From: Terriglobia bacterium
GTDB taxonomy: Bacteria > Acidobacteriota > Vicinamibacteria > Vicinamibacterales > CAVVIG01
Assembly (NCBI GenBank): GCA_020073005.1
Contig: JAIQFX010000012.1
Coordinates: 36,476 to 100,475, forward strand
DNA: 64,000 nucleotides
Direction of reading: 5' to 3'
In this document: one piece after another, positions 51,853 to 61,710 of the stretch
How the letters are laid out: every line of letters starts with the position of its first letter
Position numbering within the stretch: position 1 is the first letter of the stretch
The notes under the pieces: model-generated
Database searches by the model: none
What the model was told of the DNA's origin: nothing
What the model saw: the letters and a program-made list of their open reading frames with translations, nothing else
Translations under genes and position numbers: made by a program

Positions 51853-52623
51853 TCACGGCGCCCTGCGCTCCTTGCGGAACAGCCCGAGAAAGAACAGCGT
51901 TGCGGCGAGGATCACAATCAGCGGACCGCTCGGCTTGTTCAGCCACGACGCGAGCCCGGTACCGGCCAGCGTCACGGCGACGGCGAGGAGGGTCGCAATC
52001 ATCAGCATCTCGTTCAGGTTGCGCGACAGGCGTTTCGCCGTGGCGGCGGGGATGATGATCAACGAGCCCATGAGCAGCACGCCCAGGTAGCGCAGGCCGA
52101 GCGCCACGGTCAGCGCGAACATCTCCATGTACAGCAGCTCGAGCCGCCGGATGTCGATGCCCATCGTGCTCGCGATGTCGCGCGAGACGAGCGCGACGAC
52201 GAGCGCGTGCCGGCGGCGCAGGACGAACACGACGACGATGGTCGCCGTCAGCAGACCGAACCCGATCTCCGTCAGCGACGGCGTTCCCGACGCGCCGCCC
52301 AGGAGCGCCTCAATCAGCTCGTCGCCCCCGGTCAGCATGCTGCCGACAGCGAGCGCCGCGGAAAAGATGACGCCGATGATGGTCTCCGTGGCGAGGCGTG
52401 AGCGATCCTCGAGCGACCAGACGATGAGGCCGCCGAACAGCAGCATCGCGGTCGCGCCAAACACCGGATGCACGTGCAGCGCCAGCGCGACGCCGATGCC
52501 CGGCAGCGCCACATGCGAGAGCGCGTCCGCGGCGAGCGCCATGCGGCGCATGACCGCGAAGCACCCGACCAGGCCGGCGGCGATCGCCATGGCGACCGGC
52601 AGCACGAGGGCTTCAATGGTCAT
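51853..52623 (-). CDS. Metal ABC transporter permease, system B
   Basis: A 256-residue ABC-3 family permease with about eight transmembrane helices. Typical motifs are VGCFAVMRRMALAADALSHVALPGIGVAL near the N-terminus and LGLRYLGVLLMGSLIIIPAATAKRLSRNLNEML. It pairs with the ATPase whose gene overlaps its start by 11 bases. No second substrate-binding protein is encoded, so it must share the ZnuA-like protein at 50201 or receive metal from another source. It is in the same six-gene minus-strand run as system A. Confidence 0.92.
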   Translation of the reverse strand: MTIEALVLPVAMAIAAGLVGCFAVMRRMALAADALSHVALPGIGVALALHVHPVFGATAMLLFGGLIVWSLEDRSRLATETIIGVIFSAALAVGSMLTGGDELIEALLGGASGTPSLTEIGFGLLTATIVVVFVLRRRHALVVALVSRDIASTMGIDIRRLELLYMEMFALTVALGLRYLGVLLMGSLIIIPAATAKRLSRNLNEMLMIATLLAVAVTLAGTGLASWLNKPSGPLIVILAATLFFLGLFRKERRAP

Positions 52624-53344
52624 GGACGTGAAACGCCACGGGCGCCCCGTAGATTTCGGTCAGCACATCGGACGTCAGCACGGCGCGCGGGGGACCGAAG
52701 TATGCCCGCCGCCGGTTCAGGCACAACACGTCGGTCGAGTAGCGGTGCACGACCGACAGGTCGTGCGAGATGATCAGCAGCGTCAACCCCCGGCTCTTCT
52801 GCAGGCCGTGCACGAGCTCGTTGAGCTGCACCTGACCGATCTCGTCGATCCCCGCCGTCAGCTCGTCGAGCAGCAGCACGTCCGGGTTGCCCAGAAGGGC
52901 GAAGGCCACGAGCAGCCGCTGGAACTGGCCGCCGGAGAGCGACCCGATCGAATCGGCCGCGGCGCGCGGCGAGAGGCCGACGTCGTCGAGCACCTCGGCC
53001 ATCGCCGCATCGCTCAACCGGTGGGCGACCGCCTGGGCATGGAGGAAATCGAATCCCGTGATGGGCACGTCCCGGGCGATGTCCAGCTTTTGCGGAACGT
53101 AGCCGAGACGAATCCCGGGGGCCCACCGGATGGTGCCTTCGACCGGAATGGCCCCGATGAGCGCCCGGAACAGCACGGTCTTGCCAGCGCCATTCGGTCC
53201 GACGACGGCGACGGACGCGCCTCGGGTCACCTGGAAACTGAGATCCTCGAAGATCTGCGTGTTTCCAAACCGCAGCGACACGTGCTGGACGTCGAGAACA
53301 GGTTGTGGGGTCACGGGTGCCGGGAACGGCGGACGAGTGGTCAT
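52613..53344 (-). CDS. Metal ABC transporter ATP-binding protein, system B
   Basis: A 243-residue ABC ATPase and probable first gene of the metal-uptake operon. Walker A is GPNGAGKTV (Thr then Val rather than Ser-Thr), the signature is LSGGQFQRLLVAFAL, Walker B is VLLLDEL (Leu instead of Pro after Asp-Glu), and the H-loop is IISHDLSV. The ATG at 53344 is preferred; the ORF continues upstream to 53419 through the divergent gene's leader. The C-terminus (VAFHVHDH) is His-rich and might sense metal. Confidence 0.92.
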   Translation of the reverse strand: MTTRPPFPAPVTPQPVLDVQHVSLRFGNTQIFEDLSFQVTRGASVAVVGPNGAGKTVLFRALIGAIPVEGTIRWAPGIRLGYVPQKLDIARDVPITGFDFLHAQAVAHRLSDAAMAEVLDDVGLSPRAAADSIGSLSGGQFQRLLVAFALLGNPDVLLLDELTAGIDEIGQVQLNELVHGLQKSRGLTLLIISHDLSVVHRYSTDVLCLNRRRAYFGPPRAVLTSDVLTEIYGAPVAFHVHDH

Positions 53345-53399
53345 CTTACCCCACCGATTCGAGGCGGGCGAACACGTATGATGTCCGCCGAGGAGGCAC

Positions 53400-55019
53400 A
53401 TGCGGCCCTGGATTCTCATCGTCGTGCAGGCGATCGCCGCCGTCCAGACGGCGCGCGTCCCCCCGGTGGCGCCGGCGCGCGCGGATATTCTGCGCGGGGA
53501 GTACGGGCGCTACCGCAGCAACAACGATCTGCTCTTCTACCATCTCGACGTGCGCGTCGATCCGGACAAGAAGATCATCAGCGGGAAGAACACCATCCGC
53601 TTCAAGATGCTAGCCGACGACAGGCGAATCCAACTCGACCTCTACGCCAATCTGAACATCGAGAAGATCGTCCTCGGCGCGACGCCGCTCAAGTACGAGC
53701 GCGAGCTCAACGCCGTGTTCGTGGATTTTCCTGAGACGCTGAAGCGCGGACGCGAGTACGCGATCGACTTCTACTATTCCGGCACGCCGACACAGACCGG
53801 CCGCTTCGGCGGCTTCACGTTCGGCACAGACCCGGCGGGCCGCCCGTGGATCTTCACGGCGTGTGAGGGCGAAGGCGCGAGCATCTGGTGGCCGAACAAG
53901 GATCAGTGGCGCGATGAAGTGGAACGGATGGAGCTCAGCGTCGCGATTCCCAACGGCCTGGTCGACGTCTCGAACGGCAAGTTCGCCGGCAAGACCGATC
54001 TCGGCGACGGTTTCACGCGCTGGGACTGGAACATTCAGTACCCGATCAACGCCTACGACGTCTCGCTCAACATCGGCACGTACGTGCACTTCGACGATCG
54101 TCTCGGCGACGTGCCGATGGACTTCTATGCGCTGCCTGAAGATCTGGACAAGGCGAAGCGGCAGTTCGCGCAGGCGAAGGGGATGCTCGAGGCGTATCAG
54201 CACTACTTCGGCGAGTACCCGTTCAAGAACGACGGCTACAAGCTGATCGAAGCGCCGTACTCAGGCATGGAGCACCAGACCGCCGTCACCTACGGCAATC
54301 ATTTCGCGAACGGCTACCTCGAACGCGACTGGACCGGCGTCGGCGTCAGCCCGAAATTCGACTTCATCATCGTCCACGAGAGCGCGCACGAATGGTTCGG
54401 CAACGCGATCACCGCGGCCGACGTCTCCGACATGTGGATTCACGAGGGATGGGCGACGTACCTCGAGAACCTCTACGTCGAGTACACGTTCGGGTACGAC
54501 GCCGCGCTCAAGTACGTGAACGGCTACAAGCCGAAGATCCAGAACAAGGCGCCGATCATCACGCCGCACGGCATTCACCGGAGCCCCGGGCAGGATCAGT
54601 ATTTCAAAGGCGCGCTCCTCCTCAACACGCTGCGAAACGTCGTCAACGACGACGCGCGGTGGTGGGCGCTCATCCACGATTACTTCCAGCGCTTCAAGTA
54701 CCGGACGATCATGACGGAGGATCTCGTTGGCTTCTTCAACGAGCGTCTCGGTCAGAACCTCACGCCGATCTTCGATCAGTACCTCCGCCACGCCGCGCTG
54801 CCCGAACTCGAGCTGACGTTCGACGACGCGAAGGGCACGGTCGCGTACCGCTGGAGAGCGGACGAGCCGGGATTCGCGATGCCGGTCCGCGTCGGCACGA
54901 AAGATCGCTGGCAGATCATCCAGCCGACGACGGAATGGAAGACGATGCCGACATCGCTGAAGAAGAGCGAGTTCCAGGTCGCGACAGACCTGTACTACAT
55001 TGACGTCGTCAAGCAGTAG
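53400..55019 (+). CDS. M1 family metallopeptidase (secreted aminopeptidase)
   Basis: A 539-residue exported zinc aminopeptidase. The signal is short (MRPWILIVVQAIAAVQTA), followed by the M1 beta-sandwich domain (YHLDVRVDPDKKIISGKNTIRFKML). The substrate GAMEN-like motif reads YSGMEHQ, and the zinc site is HESAHEWFGNAITAADVSDMWIHEGWA, where H-E-x-x-H begins at about residue 326 and the third ligand is the glutamate of HEGWA. It lacks the large C-terminal helical domain of PepN. GAGGAGG precedes the ATG. The end overlaps the next gene by 20 bases. Confidence 0.94.
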   Translation: MRPWILIVVQAIAAVQTARVPPVAPARADILRGEYGRYRSNNDLLFYHLDVRVDPDKKIISGKNTIRFKMLADDRRIQLDLYANLNIEKIVLGATPLKYERELNAVFVDFPETLKRGREYAIDFYYSGTPTQTGRFGGFTFGTDPAGRPWIFTACEGEGASIWWPNKDQWRDEVERMELSVAIPNGLVDVSNGKFAGKTDLGDGFTRWDWNIQYPINAYDVSLNIGTYVHFDDRLGDVPMDFYALPEDLDKAKRQFAQAKGMLEAYQHYFGEYPFKNDGYKLIEAPYSGMEHQTAVTYGNHFANGYLERDWTGVGVSPKFDFIIVHESAHEWFGNAITAADVSDMWIHEGWATYLENLYVEYTFGYDAALKYVNGYKPKIQNKAPIITPHGIHRSPGQDQYFKGALLLNTLRNVVNDDARWWALIHDYFQRFKYRTIMTEDLVGFFNERLGQNLTPIFDQYLRHAALPELELTFDDAKGTVAYRWRADEPGFAMPVRVGTKDRWQIIQPTTEWKTMPTSLKKSEFQVATDLYYIDVVKQ

Positions 55020-57174
55020 GCGTCGGGTCGTCCGTCTCGCCGCGGTGTTCCTGCTGGCGCGCGCGCCCGGCGCGGCCGCACAAACCGCGACCCTGCAGAT
55101 CGACGTGCGTCACGACGGCGCTCCAGTCGCCGGAGCGGCGATCGTCGTTGGCAACCAGACCTCGACGACCGACGCGCGCGGCATCGCGTCAATCGGCGTT
55201 GTTCCAGGAACACTTCAGATCGTCGTCGTCAAGGAAGGCTTCGAGCCGCAGAGCCTCTCGGTCGAACTTCGCGCGGGCGAGACGCGCACGCTGACGATCG
55301 ATCTGGAATCGCAGACCGCGGTCGAAGAGCACGTCACGGTCGCCGCGACGCGCACCGACAGGCGGATCGAAGATCAGCCGATGCGCGTGGAGGTGCTCGA
55401 CCGCGACGAGATCGAAGAGAAAGTCATGATGACGCCCGGCGACATCGTGATGATGCTGAACGAAATGGGCGGGCTGCGCGTGCAGGCGACGTCGCCGTCG
55501 CTCGGCGCGGCGAGTGTGCGCATCCAGGGCATGAAGGGGCGCTACACGCGGTTTCTGTCGGATGGTCTTCCGCTGTTCGGCCAGCAGGTCGGATCGTTCG
55601 GGCTCCTGCAGATCCCGCCGACCGATCTCGCGCAGGTCGAAGTGATCAAGGGCGTCGCATCATCTTTGTATGGCGCGGGCGCGATGGGCGGCGTCGTCAA
55701 CCTCGTCTCGAAGCGACCGGGCTCCGGCAACAATGTCGCGGAGCGCGAGGCCGTCGTGAATCGATCGAGCCGCGGGGCGACCGACGGCGTGTTCTGGTAC
55801 GCGGCGCCGCTCGACGCAAACTGGGGGATGACGCTGCTCGCCAGCGGTCACGGTCAGGAGCACGCCGACGTCGACGGCGATGGATGGTCGGATCTCGCGA
55901 AGTACGCACGCGGTGTCGTCCGGCCGCGCGTGTTCTGGGACAACCACGCCGGCGGGACGTTCTTCGCGACGGCGGGCGCGACGATCGAGAACCGGAGCGG
56001 CGGCACGATGCCCGGCGCCGTCCTGCCGGCGACCGGCCAGCCGTATCTCGAGGAGCTGGACACGCACCGGTTCGACTTCGGCGCGGCGGGCCAGATGCTC
56101 GTCGACGAGCGGTACGTCGTGAGCGTGCGCGGATCGATCGCGAGTCAGTCGCAGGATCATCAGTTCGGCGACGTGCGCGAGCGCGACGGTCACGATACGG
56201 CGTTCGCCGAGGCGACGATTCGTCGCGCGATCGGCCGGCACACGATCGTCGGCGGCGCGGCGCTCGAACGCGACGCCTTCAATCCGCAGGATGTTCCGCG
56301 TTTCGCGTACACGTACACCGTGCCCGGCGTGTTCGCGCAGGACGATGTCGAGGTGGCGAAGTGGCTGTCGATCTCCGCGAGCGGGCGCGTCGACGTCCAC
56401 AGCGAGTTCGGCACGTTCGTCAGCCCGCGTGTGTCCGCGCTGATGCGCGCGGGCGAGTGGTCGAGCCGCGTGTCTGCGGGACGCGGATTCTTCGCGCCGA
56501 CGCCGCTGACCGAGGAGACGGAAGCCGCGGGCCTGACGCGCCTGGCGATTCCGAACGCGCTGCGCGCCGAGCGGAGCACGAGCGCATCGGTCGATCTGAC
56601 GCGAAGCGCGGGTCCGTTCTCGGCGACGGCCACGTTCTTCGCGTCGCGCATCTCGGATCCCGTCGAGGTGGATCGCGGAACGGCGTTCGCGCTCAGGAAT
56701 CTCGACTCACCATCGACCAACACCGGCGTCGAGTTGCTGAGCACGTGGCGGAAGGCGCCGTTCACGGCGACGGCGAGCTACACGTACGTCCACAGTGTCG
56801 AGCAGCTGGCGCCGGCGGCTTCGTCGGTCGACGTCCCGTTGACGCCACGCCACGGCGTGTCGCTCGTCGGCATGTGGGAGCGGGAGGAGAAGGGGCGCGT
56901 CGGCCTCGAGTGGTACTACACGGGCGTGCAGCGGCTCGAAGCGAATCCGTATCGTGACGAGAGCCGGCCGTACATCCTGTTCGGCGCGCTCGTCGAGCGC
57001 CGCGTCGGCCGTTGTCGATGGTTCGTCAACGCCGAGAATCTCTCGAACGTGAAGCAGACCGATTGGGATCCGCTGCCGCGATCGGCGCGCGGCGTCGACG
57101 GCCGCTGGACCGTCGACGCGTGGGCGCCGCTCGACGGGCGGAATGTGAATGGGGGAGTGCGGGTCAGCTTTTAG
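55000..57174 (+). CDS. TonB-dependent receptor
   Basis: A 724-residue outer-membrane receptor. A signal (VVRLAAVFLLARAPGAAAQ) leads to a carboxypeptidase-regulatory-like domain (about 30-105) and a plug domain (TPGDIVMMLNEMGGLRVQ, VRIQGMKGRYTRFLSDGLPLFG, VEVIKGVASSLYGAGAMGGVVNLVSK). A ~520-residue barrel follows, ending in NGGVRVSF. The plug resembles siderophore/vitamin/copper-type receptors more than SusC. The TTG at 55000 overlaps the M1 gene by 20 bases and has no strong ribosome-binding site, so re-initiation after the peptidase gene is likely. The substrate is unknown. Confidence 0.9.
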   Translation: MTSSSSRRRVVRLAAVFLLARAPGAAAQTATLQIDVRHDGAPVAGAAIVVGNQTSTTDARGIASIGVVPGTLQIVVVKEGFEPQSLSVELRAGETRTLTIDLESQTAVEEHVTVAATRTDRRIEDQPMRVEVLDRDEIEEKVMMTPGDIVMMLNEMGGLRVQATSPSLGAASVRIQGMKGRYTRFLSDGLPLFGQQVGSFGLLQIPPTDLAQVEVIKGVASSLYGAGAMGGVVNLVSKRPGSGNNVAEREAVVNRSSRGATDGVFWYAAPLDANWGMTLLASGHGQEHADVDGDGWSDLAKYARGVVRPRVFWDNHAGGTFFATAGATIENRSGGTMPGAVLPATGQPYLEELDTHRFDFGAAGQMLVDERYVVSVRGSIASQSQDHQFGDVRERDGHDTAFAEATIRRAIGRHTIVGGAALERDAFNPQDVPRFAYTYTVPGVFAQDDVEVAKWLSISASGRVDVHSEFGTFVSPRVSALMRAGEWSSRVSAGRGFFAPTPLTEETEAAGLTRLAIPNALRAERSTSASVDLTRSAGPFSATATFFASRISDPVEVDRGTAFALRNLDSPSTNTGVELLSTWRKAPFTATASYTYVHSVEQLAPAASSVDVPLTPRHGVSLVGMWEREEKGRVGLEWYYTGVQRLEANPYRDESRPYILFGALVERRVGRCRWFVNAENLSNVKQTDWDPLPRSARGVDGRWTVDAWAPLDGRNVNGGVRVSF

Positions 57175-57181
57175 ATCTCAG

Positions 57182-57249
57182 ATTGCAGGATGGCAGGACG
57201 GCAGAATCGCAGGATTGATGGAAGCATGTCCATCCTGCCATCCTGCAAT
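57182..57249. terminator. 17-bp perfect inverted repeat, candidate bidirectional terminator
   Basis: ATTGCAGGATGGCAGGA (57182-57198) pairs perfectly with TCCTGCCATCCTGCAAT (57233-57249) around a 34-base loop that repeats parts of the same motif (GCAGAATCGCAGGATTG). It sits between the convergent receptor and cupredoxin genes. It is a repeat element by composition and may end transcription from both sides. Confidence 0.5.
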
Positions 57250-57665
57250 TACTGGATCGTGATCTTTCCCTGCAGCGCCGTATTGGTGAAAAGCACGTGA
57301 TCGTGGTACCCGCAGACGCGGGCGATGACGAGGTTGCCCGTCTGGCGGCTCTGGCCGGGCTCGAGGTGGCCGACCTGATTGATCTCCGGGCAGTCGTTGT
57401 GATCGGGATGCGGGTCGGAGAACATGTCGTGGCCGATCTTGTCCTGGTTGACGAACGTCACCTGCGCGCCGCGCGCCACGGTGATGTTCGCCGGGCAGAC
57501 CGCGCCGGACGACGTGATCACGATCGTCGTCACGTTGGAGCCGGTCGTGCAGGTGCCGCTCGGCGCCGTCGGCGAGCTCGTGCTGTCGGAGCTGCCGCCG
57601 CACGCGAACATCAGTCCTCCGAGCGAGGCGGCGACGATCGCACGCCGCACCCTCGCACCCCGCAC
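57249..57665 (-). CDS. Cupredoxin-like lipoprotein
   Basis: A 138-residue protein with a lipoprotein signal (RRAIVAASLGGLMFACGG) and a Ser/Thr-rich tether. The small beta-sandwich ITVARGAQVTFVNQDKIGHDMFSDPHPDHNDCPE ... GYHDHVLFTNTALQGKITI follows. The histidines (GHDMF, HPDH, YHDH) and Cys in VCGYHDH could bind copper as in plastocyanin-like domains. Start choice is uncertain among GTG codons at 57692, 57665 and 57650. The 57665 start gives a normal signal length with a G-rich stretch upstream. It lies 39 bases after the NtrC-type regulator gene (12 bases with the 57692 start) and is likely co-transcribed. Confidence 0.8.
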   Translation of the reverse strand: MRGARVRRAIVAASLGGLMFACGGSSDSTSSPTAPSGTCTTGSNVTTIVITSSGAVCPANITVARGAQVTFVNQDKIGHDMFSDPHPDHNDCPEINQVGHLEPGQSRQTGNLVIARVCGYHDHVLFTNTALQGKITIQ

Positions 57666-57704
57666 GGCACCCCGACCTTCAGCACCACGCACTCAGCACC
57701 TCTT

Positions 57705-59128
<1,424 letters not shown>

Positions 59129-59132
<4 letters not shown>

Positions 59133-60943
59133 GAACGTGGCCTGGCCTGCGGCGGCTGAGCGGGAAGGTCGATGAGGAATTCGGTGCCGAGGCCCGGCGT
59201 GCTCGAGACGGCGATCGTGCCGCCCAGGCCCTCGACGATGTTCTTCGCGATCGGCAGACCGAGCCCGGTGCCGCCGCGCTTGGTGGTGAAGTACGGATCG
59301 AACACGTGCGCGAGATCGTCGGCGGCGATGCCGACGCCGCGATCGGCGACGACGATCCGGACACGCTCGCCGTCGACGCGCGTCGTCAGCGTGACCGGCG
59401 CGCCCGGGGTCACGGTGGTGCCGTTCACCGCGTGACGCGCGTTCACCAGCATGTTGACGAGCGCGATGCGCAGCCGCTCGGGATCCGTCGTCAGCGTGGA
59501 CAGCGCCGGATCGAGGTCGAGGCCGATCTCCGATCCCGGGCCCGACGCGACGGCCGCGGCCGCCGACTCGCGGCAGACCGCGTTGATCTCGACCGGCGCG
59601 AGCGTGAACGTGATCGGCCGCGCGAAATCCAGGACGTCGTTGACGATGCCGTTCAGCCGCGCGACTTCGCCGTCGATGTCCTCGGCGGCCTCGCGCAGCG
59701 CCTCGGCGCTGAGGCCGGGCTGCCGCAGCGTGTGCAGCGCCGCCTTGATGATCATCAGCGGGTTGCGCACCTCGTGCGCGATGATCGTCGAGAGCCGCCC
59801 GAGCGACGTGAGCCGCTCCTTCTGCGTCATCTCACGCTGGAACCGCGCGATCGAATCGGTCAGCGTGTTGAACGTCGACGCGAGCAGCCGCGCGTCCTCG
59901 TCGTCCCAGCGGTTGCGGTAGCGCAGCGCGATCTTGCGCGTCAGGTCGCCCGTGGCGGCGACTTCGCGCATGACGTCCGTGATCGCCGCCAGCGGTCGCG
60001 CGATCGTGCGGGCGACCGTGAAGCTGAGCGCCATCGCGAGCACCATCGCGAGGACGCCGGTGACGGCGAAGCCGGTGTGAATCGCGCGCAGCGATTCGAG
60101 CTGCGCCGTGCGCGACCGCAGGATCAGCGCGACGGGTCCGGGCGACGTGTCTTTCGCTGGGGGCGCGGCGGCGCCGTTCGCAGCGGGCGCGCCGGCGGCG
60201 CCCGCGTCGGACGACAGCGATCGCGAGAGCGTCGTGTACTCCTCGGCGTCGAGCTCTACGCGGGAGATTCCCTGCTGGCGCAAGTGCTCGGCGAGCGCGG
60301 GGTACCGCGCGCGCGGCAGCGTCGACGCCAGGATCTGGCCATCCATGCCGAACGCCAGATCGCTGCCCGTGATGCGCTTCAGCTCCGCGAGCAGCGCGTC
60401 GTCGAGCAGGAAGCCGACGCCGAGCGTCCCGAAAATCTGGTGATTCGGCCGGTCCACGGCGACGGGCACGGTGACGACCTGCAGGATGCCGTTCGGCTGC
60501 GGCAGCAGGCTGATGCTGTCGCGGCCCGCGAGGGCCTCGCGTACCGCCGGCTGATGCGCCGCGATCTCGGCCGCGCGCGGCGATCCGCCCGCCGTGAAGA
60601 GCAGGTCGCCGCGGCGGTTGGTCACCAGCACGAGATTGGCGTTGAGCTGCGACTGGTAGTCGACCGCGACGTCCTGCACGGTCGGCGGGTCGTTGGTTTC
60701 GACGGCGGCCTTCAGTTTCGGCAGGTCGGCGATGAGCCGCGCCATCAGCGTGAACGTCCGCGTGCGCTCGGCGCGCAACTGATCGATCTGCGCGCCGGTC
60801 GCGACGATCTCGCGCTCGAGCGTGCGCTCGGCTTCCTGCGTCACCGTCACGTTCACGAGGTAGATCGCGACGCCGATGCACAGCATCGCGAGGACCGCGC
60901 TCGCGAGGAAGATGCGGCTCCGCAGCGAGGCCAGGACGTTCAT
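59129..60943 (-). CDS. Sensor histidine kinase with periplasmic cache-like domain
   Basis: A 604-residue membrane kinase. The first transmembrane helix is at about 9-31 (IFLASAVLAMLCIGVAIYLVNV). A periplasmic sensor region follows to ~290 (VDYQSQLNANLVLVTNRRGDLLF, typical of dCACHE/sCACHE folds), then a second helix (FAVTGVLAMVLAMALSFTVA) and HAMP. HisKA has His390 in IIAHEVRNPL, and the HATPase has NMLVNARHAV, VADRGVGIAADDL and GGTGLGLPIAK. The signal it senses is unknown. The gene overlaps the cupredoxin-like gene upstream and the regulator gene downstream by four bases each, so the kinase is translated within a metal/redox operon. Confidence 0.94.
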
Positions 60944-61698
60944 CGAATCGTGAAGTCCATTTCCGCGACGCCGCCGTCGGGCACCGTGACCGGCACGGCG
61001 TCAGACGAGGTGCCTTCGTTCCACGCGACCACGCCGTAGGTGCCGGGCGGCACGTTGTCGATGTGGTAGCGGCCCTCGCCGTCGGTCATCGCGAAGAACG
61101 GATGGCCGAACACGAGGATGAACGCGTTCATGTGGGAGTGGATGTCGCAGAACACGCGCACGATGCCGGGGCGATCGAAGCGCACCTGCCGCGAGTTGCC
61201 GGCGGCGTAGCGGCCGAGATCGAACTGGCGCGTCTTCGAGAGCGAAAACACGTTGTGGTAGAACTTGTCGCTGTTGGGGAAGTCGACGGTCGTGCCGGTG
61301 GTGATCGCGAGCACGTGCGGGACGAACGTCTCGTTGCGCTGATCCATCACCGCGCGCCCGCCGTCGCTCGTTTCGAACGCGCCGCGCGGCGCCGATTCCA
61401 GGTACACGACCGATCGCAGGACGTCGGGGAGATCGCGGCCGATCGGCGTGCCCAGTTCCGTGACGCTCGGCCGCCGCTCGGGCGGCGTGACGACGTGGCG
61501 GAGTTCGACGCGGCCGCGAATGGTGCCGTTCCTGGCGGCCGATACCTTTGCACCGGCCGCTATGAGAGCACAGAGGAGGCAGAGGGCACAGAGCGGAATA
61601 AGCCACAGAGACACGGAGACACGGAGGGAAGGTTGTACATTTTCCTCTCGGTGTCTCTGTGTCTCCGTGGCTATTTCCTTTCTCTGTGTGCTCACCAC
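60940..61698 (-). CDS. Periplasmic cupredoxin-like protein (methylamine-utilisation/plastocyanin-like)
   Basis: A 252-residue exported protein. After RNGTIRGRVELRH (carboxypeptidase-regulatory-like strand) comes a cupredoxin-type region: HVLAITTGTTVDFPNSDKFYHNVFSLSK and IVRVFCDIHSHMNAFILVFGHPFFA. His in YHNVF plus Cys/His in FCDIHSHM resemble a type 1 copper site. A final strand GEGRYHIDNVPPGTYGVVAWN follows. The first ~50 residues are encoded by CACGGAGACACAGAG-type repeats; the hydrophobic LWLIPLCALCLLCALIAAGA they encode now serves as the apparent signal peptide. Start taken as GTG 61698. Confidence 0.82.
   Translation of the reverse strand: MVSTQRKEIATETQRHREENVQPSLRVSVSLWLIPLCALCLLCALIAAGAKVSAARNGTIRGRVELRHVVTPPERRPSVTELGTPIGRDLPDVLRSVVYLESAPRGAFETSDGGRAVMDQRNETFVPHVLAITTGTTVDFPNSDKFYHNVFSLSKTRQFDLGRYAAGNSRQVRFDRPGIVRVFCDIHSHMNAFILVFGHPFFAMTDGEGRYHIDNVPPGTYGVVAWNEGTSSDAVPVTVPDGGVAEMDFTIR
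61577..61672. repeat. CCACAGAGACACGGAG inverted repeat pair, copy 3
   Basis: Plus-strand AGCCACAGAGACACGGAGAC (left) faces GGTGTCTCTGTGTCTCCGTG (right), forming a long imperfect hairpin inside the 5' end of the cupredoxin-like gene. AGAGGAGGCAGAGGGCACAG adjoins on the left (about 61566). Confidence 0.7.
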
Positions 61699-61710
61699 TC
61701 TCCGTGTCCT

